Source of the DNA: Clostridiales bacterium
Lineage (GTDB): Bacteria; Bacillota; Clostridia; Oscillospirales; Oscillospiraceae
Reading direction: 5' to 3'
DNA length: 64,000 nt
NCBI GenBank assembly: GCA_021205695.1
Contig: JAJPXB010000008.1
Span: forward strand, 1-64,000
Both the position numbers and the translations under genes were made by a program. This document shows positions 40,601 through 48,399 of this stretch, piece by piece. Numbering within the stretch: the stretch's first letter is position 1; the number at the start of each line of letters is the position of its first letter. Under the pieces are notes generated by a model. It worked only from the letters and a program-made list of their open reading frames with translations. It was not told where the DNA came from and made no database searches.

Positions 40601-40769
40601 TCGCAATGCCAGCGGCGCCTTTGAGCGAATTGCCACCATCTCCAGCGGCAGCACCGTGAAGTTCACCGACTCCACCGCAGTCAGCGGCACCCACTACTAC
40701 TACGCAGTCCGGGCCTATAAGAGCTACACCGGCAGCTCCTATACCGCAGTGGACATCATCTGTAAGTAA
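34578..40769 (+). CDS. Surface protein, main body after the frameshift: beta-helix, InlB-type repeats, FN3
   Basis: About 2063 residues, continuous with the 209-residue part if one C is removed near 34540; the frame is open from 34545. There is no ribosome site at 34578, so independent translation is unlikely. Contents: a right-handed beta-helix region with GGTITGNTA and GGAIY repeats (as in Pmp-type adhesins), Listeria-Bacteroides InlB-type modules (TREGYTFVGWNTEADGSG), a 2.1-kb duplicated block, and three C-terminal FN3-like modules (ITVTWEAVDGA). No LPXTG or SH3 anchor is seen. Likely an adhesin or surface scaffold. Confidence 0.8.
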   Translation: MDMNGHTLSGTGDTTSTKGVIWLSRGSSYTSADFNFTVKNGTITNGYATSYAGGIGVSDSKKHIALTLDSVTFTNNTGSSAGAVSVTKSIEATNCTFTGNTSTSSSGAGAIKSAAGSTLTLTNCVITGNSGGQGGGIYVQRAASSNTTLDLSTGNNVIYGNTASTAGDDIFLQASSGSNTLTVTLPDVTAWGVNASGLYQDGTYDDSTIAEGSRYSEENAIEVSGSVELCYIATSDLLRSIGLKVVIEPLASYTVTYTDGVDNEVIFEDQSYTVEEGTATPDFEGTPTRTGYTFNGWEPTVADTVTEDVTYTATWTANEYTVTLDANGGEVTPSSLTVTYDSAVGELPTPISSDPTVYFAGWYDAEGNLVTSDTLYTTAGDSTLTAKWSLCVARVESTGVYYVTLQDALDAVKESLASLGGTQTETVTLVADTVECVTFSWGSSALTSLDLTIDLNGHTVDGNSEGTVMAFTRATSYSATAFSLTISIADSVGTGVITGGSGSSGGAISLSSFKSNDSLDIKGGTITGNTANYGGAIYCSVASVAVNVSGGTITGNSAKNGGAIYARLVNVTGGVITGNTAFVDADNETTTGRGGGIYSYPATGVAKVTISGGQVYGNTADTTGDDIYFLTRTKNSTTSGLTLIDASEMGVDGIYGWYKDEIDNRYSADNSVEFTDLTFNTAGTIVALKAASGYATVTYVDDEGNVLQSTKLANGSATPAYEGETPTKENYIFSGWADAEGNAVAETVMGDATYVPVWTGVTVTVTLNGNGATLEDSTIEVTYGSAYPELPTPTLNGFSGEGWYIVNEDGTYTEITSETVVTNPNNHELIYLWSVAGFTVTLTSGYNKNTWSMSWSSSLASFDLTAEVTAIDGLSYSYQWYKDDEAIEGATGSTLTINGNVLESGVYKVVVTATLADSGDIVLLNDSATAEAQNTLTIRRMANTLYYNANGGTGGPSNNFANEDTLTIQSTKPTREGYTFVGWNTEADGSGDSYASGGTFDFSDYYTDENTLANGGLKAYLYAQWTANSYTVTLDAGDGTVDPTSIAVTYDSAIGELPTPTSSDPTVYFAGWYDAEGNLVTSESIYATAGDSTLTAKWSLCVARVESTGVYYVTLQDALDAVKESLASLGGTQTETVTLVADTVECVTFSWGSNALTSLDLTIDLNGHTVTGDGSGTVMAFSRVTTYTFTLSISIADSVGSGVITGGNASSGGAISLSSFKSGDSLNIKGGTITGNTASSTGGAIYCSVAGVAVNVSGGTITGNTANNGGAISARKVVVTGGVITGNTATKYGGGIYAYASSGVAYVSISGGQVYGNTADSAGDDIYYYTKTYNSSTAGLTLIAASEMGVEGVYGWYNDKSGSRYSEDNCSEFTDLTFTDKATTVALKAASGYATVTYVDDEGNVLQSTKLANGSATPAYEGETPTKENYIFSGWADAEGNAVAETVMGDATYVPVWTGVTVTVTLNGNGATLEDSTIEVTYGSAYPELPTPTLNGFSGEGWYIVNEDGTYTEITSETVVTNPNNHELIYLWSVAGFTVTLTSGYNKNTWSMSWSSSLASFDLTAEVTAIDGLSYSYQWYKDDEAIEGATGSTLTINGNVLESGVYKVVVTATLADSGDIVLLNDSATAEAQNTLTIRRMANTLYYNANGGTGGPSNNFANEDTLTIQSTKPTREGYTFVGWNTEADGSGDSYASGGTFDFSDYYTDENTLANGGLKAYLYAQWTANSYTVTLDAGDGTVDPTSIAVTYDSAIGELPVATLDGYTFEGWYDENGEEVTAETVYTTAGDSTLTAQYSTLEVPTLVSATNSLTGITVTWEAVDGAVQYQVLRRISTSTPWTAWEVVAVTSDTSYLDTDVVTGEIYRYTVACVAEDGTTRTSLYNTTGVAVRWVAPTTAKAANQASGIQVTWTKVEGADGYMIYRKTASGSYKWIATIRDVDTLSYLDKNVSSGTDYTYSVRAFVSATQSAYTVVGLWRLSEPELTLTTSSGSVTLSWNKVTGAEGYYIYRRNASGAFERIATISSGSTVKFTDSTAVSGTHYYYAVRAYKSYTGSSYTAVDIICK
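35531..39757 (+). repeat. 2.1-kb tandem duplication within the surface protein
   Basis: Unit 1 is about 35531-37660 and unit 2 about 37661-39757, with unit 1 33 bases longer. Bases 36632-37751 equal 38729-39848 exactly (offset 2097), about 1.1 kb. The 5' parts (beta-helix repeats) differ at many codons. The mix of perfect and diverged halves suggests recent gene conversion of the 3' half. Confidence 0.9.
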
Positions 40770-40803
40770 AAATCAGTCTCCTCCTCCGGAGGAGCAGCGC
40801 GAG

Positions 40804-40837
40804 GCCCCCGAACCGCAGGGTTCGGGGGCTTTTTTTC
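40804..40837 (+). terminator. Terminator of the surface-protein gene
   Basis: GCCCCCGAACC, loop GCA, GGGTTCGGGGGC and TTTTTTT, 34 bases past the stop. Confidence 0.9.
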
Positions 40838-40915
40838 TTCCTCTCCCCTGCCTGTGCCCGGCAGATCCCGTCCGTTATGAACACATCACGGACGCCAGCC
40901 GTAACGGCAAAGACA

Positions 40916-40944
40916 TTGACAAAATGCGGGAAAGGTGGTAATCT
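40916..40944 (+). promoter_or_regulatory. Promoter of the rubrerythrin gene
   Basis: TTGACA and TAATCT with 17 bases between, about 64 bases before the ATG at 41008. No PerR-like box is obvious. Confidence 0.65.
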
Positions 40945-41007
40945 GTGCATGACAGCAGATGCAGCACAGCAAAACCTATATTACCATCTGCCAGGGAGGT
41001 AACTGCT

Positions 41008-41541
41008 ATGGAATTGAAGGGCAGCAGAACGGAACAGAACCTGAAGACCGCCTTTGCTGGCGAGAGCGAGGCTCGGAACAAGTACACCTATTTCGCTTCC
41101 GTGGCGAAAAAAGAGGGCTATGAGCAGCTGGCGGCCATTTTCCAAAAGACAGCGGACAACGAGAAGGAACACGCCAAGATGTGGTTCAAGGAGTTGGGCG
41201 GCATCGGCAACACCGCGGAGAACCTGAAAAGCGCCGCCGAGGGTGAGAACTACGAGTGGACGACCATGTACGCCGAATTCGCCCAGGTTGCGGAGGAAGA
41301 GGGCTTCAAGCAGCTGGCCGCCAAGTTTCGGATGGTGGCCGCCATTGAAAAGACCCACGAGGAGCGCTACCTGGCTCTGCTCCACAACGTGGAGATGCAG
41401 CAGGTCTTTGAAAAGGGCGAGCTGACCATGTGGGAATGCCGCAACTGCGGCCACCTGGTGGTGGGCAAAAAGGCCCCCAAGGTCTGCCCTGTCTGCGGAC
41501 ATCCCCAGAGCTACTTTGAGGTTCGTGCAGAGAACTACTGA
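41008..41541 (+). CDS. Rubrerythrin
   Basis: 177 residues. It reduces hydrogen peroxide in anaerobes. The N-terminal ferritin-like four-helix bundle carries the diiron ligands ([11 protein letters not shown], then [23 protein letters not shown] and IEKTHEERY). A rubredoxin-type Fe site closes the protein ([10 protein letters not shown], then CPVCGHPQ). ATG 41008 has GGGAGGT upstream; the frame is open further upstream but not used. The Dabb gene follows within 33 bases, so both may be one oxidative-stress transcript. Confidence 0.95.
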   Translation: MELKGSRTEQNLKTAFAGESEARNKYTYFASVAKKEGYEQLAAIFQKTADNEKEHAKMWFKELGGIGNTAENLKSAAEGENYEWTTMYAEFAQVAEEEGFKQLAAKFRMVAAIEKTHEERYLALLHNVEMQQVFEKGELTMWECRNCGHLVVGKKAPKVCPVCGHPQSYFEVRAENY

Positions 41542-41573
41542 GGCATTGCCGCCCAAAAGGAGAATTTGACGCC

Positions 41574-41864
41574 ATGATGAAGCACGTCGTCTGTTTTAAG
41601 CTCACAGACAACAGCCCGGAAAACGTCAGCCGGGCAAAGGACATCATCCTCTCCATGGAGGGAAAGGTCTCCACCATTCGGGATATCTCGGTGGGGGTGG
41701 ACTTTCTCCATTCGGCCCGCTCCTATGACATCATCCTGGAGGTCCTGCTGGATGGGCCGGAGGTGCTGGACGAATACCAGAACGACCCCTACCACTGTGA
41801 AGTGGTGAAAAAGTACATGGGCGAGGTGTCCTGCGCCAGCGTGGCCGTGGATGTCCTGCTCTGA
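41574..41864 (+). CDS. Dabb-family (stress-responsive A/B barrel) protein
   Basis: 96 residues. A small alpha-beta barrel: KHVVCFKL, then SMEGKVSTIRDISVGVDF, YDIILEVLLDG and YQNDPYHCEVVKKYM are the usual Dabb landmarks. Members dimerise; most have unknown function, some act as monooxygenase- or cyclase-like proteins. AAGGAG precedes the ATG pair at 41574/41577. It lies directly after rubrerythrin and before a terminator. Confidence 0.85.
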   Translation: MMKHVVCFKLTDNSPENVSRAKDIILSMEGKVSTIRDISVGVDFLHSARSYDIILEVLLDGPEVLDEYQNDPYHCEVVKKYMGEVSCASVAVDVLL

Positions 41865-41881
41865 ACGGATCGAATAGGCAA

Positions 41882-41922
41882 AGGCTCCCCTGAACCGTCC
41901 TGTGGTTTTGGGGAGTCTTTTT
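41882..41922 (+). terminator. Terminator after the Dabb gene
   Basis: GGCTCCCC with inner pairs, then GGGGAGTC and TTTTTG. It ends the rubrerythrin-Dabb unit. Confidence 0.65.
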
Positions 41923-41942
41923 GCTGTGTTGCTTCATGCCAC

Positions 41943-41971
41943 TTGACACAGGCCCAGAAACGTGATAATAT
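41943..41971 (+). promoter_or_regulatory. Upstream promoter of the acyl-CoA ligase gene
   Basis: TTGACA and TAATAT with 17 bases between. It gives a long leader of about 160 bases that contains the second promoter. Confidence 0.6.
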
Positions 41972-42028
41972 GTTTATGAAAACGAGATAATGTGGAGTGC
42001 AAAAATATAAGCCCGCTCCGCAATCCGC

Positions 42029-42056
42029 TTGACAGCGGATGAAATCGGCGTATAAT
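42029..42056 (+). promoter_or_regulatory. Downstream promoter of the acyl-CoA ligase gene
   Basis: TTGACA and a perfect TATAAT with 16 bases between, about 75 bases before the start. This near-consensus promoter should be strong. Confidence 0.7.
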
Positions 42057-42138
42057 TACGCTTATCGCTGAGAATAAGGGATGGAAGCTTCCCATTTATG
42101 GGTAAAATGAGTACAAACAAAGCAGGAAGGGACAGACA

Positions 42139-43803
42139 ATGTCTATGCAGCGAACCTACAATGACGAGATGTTCATCGACACCTTTGAGCATGAGTATAC
42201 CTGGCTCAACGGTTTTCTCCGCAATGTGCGGCGTTACGGCGGCAAGGAGGCCATGATCGACCCCCTGACCCATCGAACCTGGACGTATGACGCGCTGAAC
42301 CGGGAGGCCAACCGGTTTGCCCACGCTCTGGCCGCGGACGGCGTGGGGAAGAATGACGTGGTCATGTGCATACTGCTCAACTGCCCGGAGTTTGGGGTGA
42401 GCTATGTGGCGCCCCGAAAGGTAGGGGCCATTCTCAATCCGGTGAACTATAACCTGTCCCCGGGGGAGATCGCCCTGCTGCTGGAGCACAACCGGCCCAA
42501 GGCTGTGATCTACTCCGCCGAGGTGCGCAGAACGGTGGAAAAGGCGGAGGAGATGTCCTCCTGGAAGCCTGCCCGGTTCATTATGGCGGACAATCTGAAG
42601 GATGAGACGCCTCCCTCCGGTCATGTGGATTACCGCGCGTATCTGGACGGACAGCCGGAGACGGACCCCGTGATGGCGGTGCGTCCCCACATCTACGACG
42701 AGGTGCTGCGGCTGTGTACCTCCGGAACTACGGCCCTGCCCAAGTGTGTGCCGGTAAACGACATCAACGAGGTACTCTCCGCTCACGATATCATCATGCA
42801 CTATCCCATGAACGCTTACGATGTCTGTCTGAATATGACCCCCTGGTTTCACCAGGGCGGCTGCCATGTGGGCGGGCCCTGTCCGGCCTTCTATGTGGGG
42901 GCCACAGTGCTGACCATGCGTGTGTTCATGCCCAAGCAGAGCCTCCAGTGGGTCGAGAGGTACAAGGTCACCTTTCTGATGGGGGCGCCCTCCTCTCTGG
43001 AGATGCTGGCCCGCGCACAGGAGAAAAATCCGGTGGATCTGAGCCATGTAAAGGGCCTGGTCACCATGGGCGCGCCCTTTGAAAAGGAGGCCTGCATCCA
43101 GTACCTGAAAATACTGACTCCCAACATCTTCAACGGCTACGGCACCACGGAGACCCTCTGGAACACCTTTCTCCGCCCCTACGATCTGCCGGATCATGCG
43201 GGGACGGCGGGACGGAGCTGCATCGATGACGAAGTGCGGGTGGTACGGCTGTGCGGGAACGGCCGGGCGGAGCCGGAGGATATGGTGCCCCAGGACGGGA
43301 AAACGGTGGGAGAGATCATCCTCTGGTCTCCGGCCAAGAGCACCTACAGCTATTACAACAACCCGGACATGGAACGGGAGAAATTCTACCGGGGCTGGAT
43401 GTACACCGGAGATCTGGGTACCTGGGACAAGGACTGCTTTGTCACCGTCAGCGGCCGGAAGGACGACATGATCATCTCCTCCGGAGAGAACATCTACCCC
43501 TCCCAGGTGGAGGAGGTGTTCAGCGGCTGCCCCGGGGTGGAGGACACTGTGGTTACGGCGGTACCGGACCCCGTTCGGGGCCAGTCGGTGGTGGCCTACG
43601 TCAAGGCCTCCGACCCGAGGCTGACCGTCCGGGATCTGGTGGAGTTCGCCGCAGAGAGCGAAATGCTCTCCGCCTACAAAAAGCCCCGGTACTACCGCAT
43701 TGTGGATAAGCTGCCCTACACCGCAACCGGAAAGAAGCAGCACAACGTCATGAAGGCGCAGGCAGCGGAGGATCAGAAGGCCGGGAAGCTGAGGAGGAGC
43801 TGA
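42139..43803 (+). CDS. AMP-binding acyl-CoA synthetase/ligase
   Basis: 554 residues of the ANL superfamily: an acid is adenylated, then joined to CoA. The P-loop is LCTSGTTALPKCV, followed by GYGTTETLWN, the TGDLGTWDKDCF segment and the hinge GRKDDMIISSGENIYP. The C-terminal catalytic Lys lies in TATGKKQ. The closest known types are long- or medium-chain fatty-acid CoA ligases; the substrate cannot be set from sequence. ATG 42139 has GGAAGGGA upstream. It is monocistronic with two strong promoters. Confidence 0.88.
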   Translation: MSMQRTYNDEMFIDTFEHEYTWLNGFLRNVRRYGGKEAMIDPLTHRTWTYDALNREANRFAHALAADGVGKNDVVMCILLNCPEFGVSYVAPRKVGAILNPVNYNLSPGEIALLLEHNRPKAVIYSAEVRRTVEKAEEMSSWKPARFIMADNLKDETPPSGHVDYRAYLDGQPETDPVMAVRPHIYDEVLRLCTSGTTALPKCVPVNDINEVLSAHDIIMHYPMNAYDVCLNMTPWFHQGGCHVGGPCPAFYVGATVLTMRVFMPKQSLQWVERYKVTFLMGAPSSLEMLARAQEKNPVDLSHVKGLVTMGAPFEKEACIQYLKILTPNIFNGYGTTETLWNTFLRPYDLPDHAGTAGRSCIDDEVRVVRLCGNGRAEPEDMVPQDGKTVGEIILWSPAKSTYSYYNNPDMEREKFYRGWMYTGDLGTWDKDCFVTVSGRKDDMIISSGENIYPSQVEEVFSGCPGVEDTVVTAVPDPVRGQSVVAYVKASDPRLTVRDLVEFAAESEMLSAYKKPRYYRIVDKLPYTATGKKQHNVMKAQAAEDQKAGKLRRS

Positions 43804-43871
43804 ACACACGCCAGATCTTTCGGTATGCGCAGCCTTCTCTGTGTCTTTTCGCTAGAAACAACGGCTAAAGC

Positions 43872-43902
43872 AAACGCACCGCCCTGGTGAGGCGGTGCGT
43901 TT
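43872..43902 (+). terminator. Terminator of the acyl-CoA ligase gene
   Basis: AAACGCACCGCC, a 7-base loop and the complement ending in TTT. The dispersed repeat copy 2 begins immediately after it. Confidence 0.7.
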
Positions 43903-44056
43903 CAGCGTGTCAAAAAGCCTTTTTTACACGCTGAGTACGATTTTAGAACCTTAGAAAAGTTCTAAAATCGTTTTTTATTGCACGCGAAGGGGGCTTTTTG
44001 CCCCCTTCTCCGCACCCCCGCTACTCTGTTGCGGGAGCCTCAAGCGCTTTTTTGAC
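43903..44056 (-). repeat. Dispersed three-hairpin intergenic repeat, copy 2 (inverted)
   Basis: Reverse complement of the element at 26133-26285. Shared, in order: a CGCTTGAG end, GCGGGGGTGCGGAG, AGGGGGCAAAAAGCCCCCT, CGCGTGCA, the ACGATTTT-AGAAC hairpin and the CAGCGTGT hairpin. Substitutions in stem B are matched on both arms (shorter T-run here), so pairing is kept. It fills the gap between convergent genes. Confidence 0.85.
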
Positions 44057-44079
44057 AGTCTAAAACGAAAAAAACGTTG

Positions 44080-44715
44080 CTACGTCCCCAGCCACTGGGC
44101 GTGCTGGAAGGGGAAAAAGACGCAGACTGCCTTGCCTATGATATAGCCCTCGTCCACCAGGCCCAGGGCCTGGGTGAAGCGGCTGTCGGTGGAGTGGTTC
44201 CGGTTGTCTCCCATGACGAATACGGAGCCCTCCGGGACGACGACAGTGGTCACATCGCCCTTCTCCTCCATAATGTCCTCATCCTCCTGGTTCAGATAGT
44301 TCTCCACCAGTAGCACGCCGTCCACATAGACCTTGTTCTCGGCGTAGTCGATCTCCACCGTCTGGCCGCCTGTGGCGATGATCCGCTTGACGATGGTCTC
44401 CTGGATGGCCTCCGTCTCCTTGTGGATGATGACCACATCCCCCGCCTGAGGCTCGTAATTCAGCCGCCAGGCCAGCAGCAGGTCCCCGTCGTGGAGGGTG
44501 GGATACATGGAACTGCCCACCACCACAATGAGCTGGGTCATGAAATGAAAGGCCACGATGACCACCGCCAGCACCACCGTCAGGATTTTTAGCTCGCCGT
44601 ATACGTCCTGTTGCCAGGTGTTCTTCTTCTGCTCCGGCGCACCGTTTTCCGACAGCGTCCCGTCCCGCGTGATGCTCTCGCTGTCGGGAAGCAACTGCTT
44701 TTCCTCATCTGCCAT
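44080..44715 (-). CDS. lepB: Signal peptidase I
   Basis: 211 residues. One N-terminal membrane anchor (ILTVVLAVVIVAFHF, about 44-58) follows a polar tail. The nucleophile Ser is in GSSMYPTL, the general base Lys in ETIVKRIIATGG and box E in VFVMGDNRNHSTDSR. It removes signal peptides from exported proteins, including the giant surface proteins here. It lies 13 bases after ymdB. Its end is followed by copy 2 of the dispersed repeat. Confidence 0.93.
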   Translation of the reverse strand: MADEEKQLLPDSESITRDGTLSENGAPEQKKNTWQQDVYGELKILTVVLAVVIVAFHFMTQLIVVVGSSMYPTLHDGDLLLAWRLNYEPQAGDVVIIHKETEAIQETIVKRIIATGGQTVEIDYAENKVYVDGVLLVENYLNQEDEDIMEEKGDVTTVVVPEGSVFVMGDNRNHSTDSRFTQALGLVDEGYIIGKAVCVFFPFQHAQWLGT

Positions 44716-44728
44716 GCTGTAATTCTCC

Positions 44729-45520
44729 TCACTTGTGGCGGCTGTCGTCCAGCCGGAGCTGTCTGACGTTGATACAGTGGCCGCTGGTGGTATCCAGGGC
44801 GAACACTGCCGCCTCCAGCTTGCTGGGGCCCTCCGCCGCCTCGTACTTCTGGGGCAGGCCCCCGAGAAACTTGTTGATGGATTGCTCCGGCCTGACGCCC
44901 AGCACCGAATGGGCGGGGCCGGTCATTCCCAGGTCGGTGATATATCCGGTGCCTCCGGGGAGCACCTGTCCGTCTGCCGTGGGGACGTGAGTGTGTGTGC
45001 CCCACAGAGCGGAGACGCGCCCGTCCAGGTACCAGCCCATGGCCAGCTTCTCGCTGGTGGCCTCGGCGTGGAAATCCACCAGGATGACGTCCGCCTCCAT
45101 CTGCTTCAAGATCGCGTCCGCTGTGGTAAAGGGGTTCTCCACATTGGGGTCCATGGAGACACGCCCGATCAGGTTGACCACGCCGATCCGCAGGCCCCTT
45201 GGCCCGTCATAGACGTGCCAGCCCCGGCCGGGAGAGCGGGGCGCGAAGTTGGCAGGCCGCAGGAGGCAGGGATTGACGTCCAGGGTGTCTGCGATACGGA
45301 GCTTCCCCCAGGTGTGATTGCCCAGGGTGATGACGTCGGCCCCTGCGTCCAGTATCTCCTCCGCCTGATGGGGGAGGAGGCCGTTTCCGGCGGCGTTCTC
45401 GCCGTTGACCACGGTAAAGTCGATTTTCTCCTCCCGTCGGATACGGCGCAGATTGCGGCTGAGACAGTCCAGCCCGGACTGGGCCACCACATCCCCCACC
45501 GCCAGAATATTGATCGTCAT
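44729..45520 (-). CDS. ymdB: YmdB-family metallophosphoesterase (TIGR00282)
   Basis: 263 residues. It has the binuclear metal motifs: GDVVAQSGL, VNGENAAGNG, LGNHTWGK, VDFHAEATSEK and GTHTHVPTAD. YmdB hydrolyses 2',3'-cyclic nucleotides and affects biofilm and motility genes in Bacillus. It usually follows rny (RNase Y), but no rny is visible here. It is cotranscribed with queH upstream and lepB downstream. Confidence 0.92.
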   Translation of the reverse strand: MTINILAVGDVVAQSGLDCLSRNLRRIRREEKIDFTVVNGENAAGNGLLPHQAEEILDAGADVITLGNHTWGKLRIADTLDVNPCLLRPANFAPRSPGRGWHVYDGPRGLRIGVVNLIGRVSMDPNVENPFTTADAILKQMEADVILVDFHAEATSEKLAMGWYLDGRVSALWGTHTHVPTADGQVLPGGTGYITDLGMTGPAHSVLGVRPEQSINKFLGGLPQKYEAAEGPSKLEAAVFALDTTSGHCINVRQLRLDDSRHK

Positions 45521-45544
45521 AAGCCTCTCCCTCTCTCTGAGCGC

Positions 45545-46090
45545 CTATGGAATACGCTTTTTCGGCTTGATGTACCGTTCCTCCTCGGAGAAGATACAGC
45601 CGCAGTATTTTTGCATATAGAACCCCAGCTCTCTGGCCCGATCCTGTCCCTGGCGGAACAGAGGGCGGAAGTCCCGATAGAGGAATTCCACATGGTACGT
45701 CTCCCCGGCGGCCTGGGCCACCTGGCGGAGGAGATCATGCTTCTGATAGGGGCTGATAAACAGGCTGGAGGTGAAGCTGTCATAGCCGTTCTCCGCCGCG
45801 TACTCCGCCGCCCGGTAGAGCCTCATCTCATAGCACTTGACGCACCTGTTTTCGATATCCTCCGCCACCGCCCGGACAAAGGGCCGGAGGGCGTAGTCGT
45901 TGATTGTCACCAGAGGGAGGTCGATGGTCTTGGCATACGCCTCCAGGGTGTTGCGCCTGGCCCGATATTCGGTGACCGGGTGGATGTTGGGGTTGTACCA
46001 GAAGCCGACGACCTCCCGTCCCTCCTCCCGGAGGGTGTCGATGCACATATTGGCACAGGGGGCGCAGCAGCAGTGAAGCAGGGTTTTCAT
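45545..46090 (-). CDS. queH: Epoxyqueuosine reductase QueH
   Basis: 181 residues. It completes queuosine formation in tRNA and replaces QueG in many bacteria. The Fe-S/Fe ligands are visible: LHCCCAPCANMC at the N terminus, RCVKCYEMR in the middle and KYCGCIFSEEERY near the end. ATG 46090 has AAGGATGG upstream; the open frame extends far further but without coding features. It starts the queH-ymdB-lepB transcript. A 10-bp palindrome TTGTCGACAA (46115-46124) lies upstream. Confidence 0.9.
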   Translation of the reverse strand: MKTLLHCCCAPCANMCIDTLREEGREVVGFWYNPNIHPVTEYRARRNTLEAYAKTIDLPLVTINDYALRPFVRAVAEDIENRCVKCYEMRLYRAAEYAAENGYDSFTSSLFISPYQKHDLLRQVAQAAGETYHVEFLYRDFRPLFRQGQDRARELGFYMQKYCGCIFSEEERYIKPKKRIP

Positions 46091-46266
46091 AGAGGGCCAT
46101 CCTTTATTGATTCGTTGTCGACAAGATGAACCAGATGTATCAATATGATGTAGTATAACACATTCTTCCGGGGATGAGAAGGGGCGATGTGCCAATTTGA
46201 AAGACGGAAACGCCCCCGGAGCGATGTCCGAGGGCGTTTGACAGGTCAATTTTGACTGGGCGCGTC

Positions 46267-46545
46267 TCAGCGCTCGCCGCGCATTCTGGCGAAGCACTCG
46301 CTGCAATAGACGGGGCGGTCGCTCTTGGGCTCAAAGGGAACCCGGGCCTCCTTGCCGCAGCTGGCGCAGATTGCGGTGAAGAACTGACGGGGAGCGCGCG
46401 TGGCGTTCTTCCGAGCGTCACGGCAGCTCTTGCAGCGCTGAGGCTCGTTCTGGAAGCCCCGCTCAGCATAGAACTCCTGCTCGCCGGCAGTGAAGACGAA
46501 CTCCTTGCCGCAATCCTTGCAGATCAAAACCTTATCTTCGTACAT
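46267..46545 (-). CDS. Small zinc-ribbon protein (CxxC-x17-CxxC type)
   Basis: 92 residues with two zinc ribbons: LICKDCGKEF...RCKSCR (about 9-42) and AICASCGKEARVPF...VYCSEC (about 59-84). The second has the spacing of the CxxC-x17-CxxC domain. The middle is basic. It could bind nucleic acid or protein; no function is known. The start is preceded by GAGAGGATC. A hairpin follows the stop (AAACGCCC and complement, about 46209-46240). Confidence 0.8.
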   Translation of the reverse strand: MYEDKVLICKDCGKEFVFTAGEQEFYAERGFQNEPQRCKSCRDARKNATRAPRQFFTAICASCGKEARVPFEPKSDRPVYCSECFARMRGER

Positions 46546-46619
46546 AATTGAGATCCTCTCTTCTCAAAAATTGCCCGACCGGGCGTTAATGATATAGATA
46601 CAGCTGATTACGGCCGGAT

Positions 46620-47204
46620 CTAACGGGGTGATTGCAGCTTCCTTCTGATTCGCTGCACGGCATTGTCCACCGACTTGACGCTGCGGTCCAGACGCTGGGC
46701 GATCTCCTGATAGGACAGCCCCTGCAAATACAGGGCCAGCACCTGCTCCTCCAGGAGGGTGAGCTGCTGTTGATACTGCCTCAAACGTTCCTGAAAAGCC
46801 TCCCGGTCTACCACCAGCGTCTCCGGGTCGTCCTGATAGGACAGCCAAACCGGGTCATCCGGCTCCAGAGGAACTGCCTCGTTCAGCGGGGCATGGGTGG
46901 TGCTGGAGGCGTCTCGAATGGCGGTATACAGCCGGGTGCGGATACACCGCTCTGCGTAAGTACGGAAGGAAGAGCCACGATCTACGTCGTAGCTTCGGAT
47001 TGCCAATGTCAGACCCAGCATACCCTCCTGGATCAGATCCTCCTGGTCGCCACCCATGAGAAACAGGGGGCGGCAGCAGCATCGAACCAGGCGATTGTAT
47101 CGCCGAACCAGTGACTCCCCGGCGGCGCTGTCCCCCTGCATCGTCAGACGGCACAGCTCCTCGTCGGTGGAAGCGGTTTCAACCGCAATGGAAACATTAC
47201 GCAT
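46620..47204 (-). CDS. RNA polymerase sigma-70 factor, SigH-like
   Basis: 194 residues. Region 2 is EDLIQEGMLGLTLAIRSYD, followed by RGSSFRTYAERCIRTRLYTA, close to SigH of spore formers. Region 4 is LLEEQVLALYLQGLSYQEIA, then SVKSVDNAVQRIRRKL. There is no region 1.1 or 3, as in short sporulation sigma factors. AAGGAG lies 10 bases before ATG 47204; a TTG one codon earlier has better spacing. It could be SigH itself or a paralogue, as Clostridia often carry several. Confidence 0.8.
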   Translation of the reverse strand: MRNVSIAVETASTDEELCRLTMQGDSAAGESLVRRYNRLVRCCCRPLFLMGGDQEDLIQEGMLGLTLAIRSYDVDRGSSFRTYAERCIRTRLYTAIRDASSTTHAPLNEAVPLEPDDPVWLSYQDDPETLVVDREAFQERLRQYQQQLTLLEEQVLALYLQGLSYQEIAQRLDRSVKSVDNAVQRIRRKLQSPR

Positions 47205-47348
47205 CAAGAACAATCTCCTTGTATATTAAAGCGAAAGCCGCCGGATGTCAAGGTTCTTTTCAGGTTTTTTTCGAATACACGTTAAAATCATGTAAAAAAC
47301 CGCTGATTCAGACAGGCCACAGCCGCATGACAAAAAAACCGGAAAAAT

Positions 47349-48389
47349 CTACAGACTCAGCTGCTGACCGGGATAGGAGATGTGAAGATGGTCGTAGGCG
47401 GCCTGGGTGACGCACCGGCCCCGGGGCGTACGGGTGAGAAACCCGGTTTGCAGCAGATATGGCTCGTACATATCCTCCAGCGTGACCGCGTCCTCGTTGA
47501 TGGTGGCGGCCAGAGTCTCCAGCCCCACCGGGCCGCCGCCATACTGCTCAATAATGGCCCGGAGCATCCGGCGGTCGATCTGGTCCATGCCCAGCTGGTC
47601 CACCTCCAGCGCGGTAAGGGCGGCGTCTGCCACCTCCCGGGTGATAACGCCTCCCGCCCGGACCTGGGCGAAATCCCGCACCCGGCGGAGCAGCCGATTG
47701 GCAATCCGGGGAGTACCCCGGGAGCGCTTGGCAATCTCCATGGCGCCGGACGCCTCGATGGGAACGTTCAGCAGCCCGGCAGACCGCTGGACGATGAGGC
47801 ACAGCTCCTCCGGCGTGTATAGCTCCAGCCGGAGGTTGACGCCAAACCGATCCCGCAACGGAGCGGACAGGGAGCCCGCCCGGGTGGTAGCTCCGATCAG
47901 GGTGAACTTGGGCAGATCGAGCCGGATAGAGTTGGCGGAGGGGCCCTTGCCGATGATGATGTCGATGGCATAGTCCTCCATGGCGGGATAGAGGATCTCC
48001 TCCACCGCCCGGTTCATCCGGTGGATCTCGTCCACAAACAGGATGTCGTTTTCTCCCAGATTGGTCAGCAGCGCAGCCAGATCACCCGGCTTTTCGATGG
48101 CGGGGCCGGAGGTGATGCGGATCTGAACGCCCATCTCATTGGCGATAATGCCCGCCAGTGTGGTCTTGCCCAGGCCCGGTGGGCCGTGGAGGAGGACGTG
48201 ATCCAGCGGCTCCTCCCGGAGCTTGGCGGCCTGGATAAAGACATCCAGGTTGCTCTTGGCCTTCTGCTGCCCGATATATTCCGACAGGCGCTGGGGCCGG
48301 AGGCTCAGCTCCGCCTCGTCCCCGGGAGACAGAGTGGAGGTCACCAGCGGTTCCGGACGGTATTCCGTATCTGCGTAGTCAATGCTCAT
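47349..48389 (-). CDS. ruvB: Holliday junction branch-migration helicase RuvB
   Basis: 346 residues. AAA+ ATPase that drives branch migration together with RuvA. Walker A is [11 protein letters not shown], Walker [12 protein letters not shown], sensor [10 protein letters not shown], and the arginine finger lies in the [14 protein letters not shown] region. The C-terminal winged helix ends with [10 protein letters not shown] chose ATG 48389 (GAGGG upstream); a GTG two codons earlier is possible. It begins 10 bases after ruvA. Confidence 0.96.
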   Translation of the reverse strand: MSIDYADTEYRPEPLVTSTLSPGDEAELSLRPQRLSEYIGQQKAKSNLDVFIQAAKLREEPLDHVLLHGPPGLGKTTLAGIIANEMGVQIRITSGPAIEKPGDLAALLTNLGENDILFVDEIHRMNRAVEEILYPAMEDYAIDIIIGKGPSANSIRLDLPKFTLIGATTRAGSLSAPLRDRFGVNLRLELYTPEELCLIVQRSAGLLNVPIEASGAMEIAKRSRGTPRIANRLLRRVRDFAQVRAGGVITREVADAALTALEVDQLGMDQIDRRMLRAIIEQYGGGPVGLETLAATINEDAVTLEDMYEPYLLQTGFLTRTPRGRCVTQAAYDHLHISYPGQQLSL

Positions 48390-48399
48390 GCCCACACCC

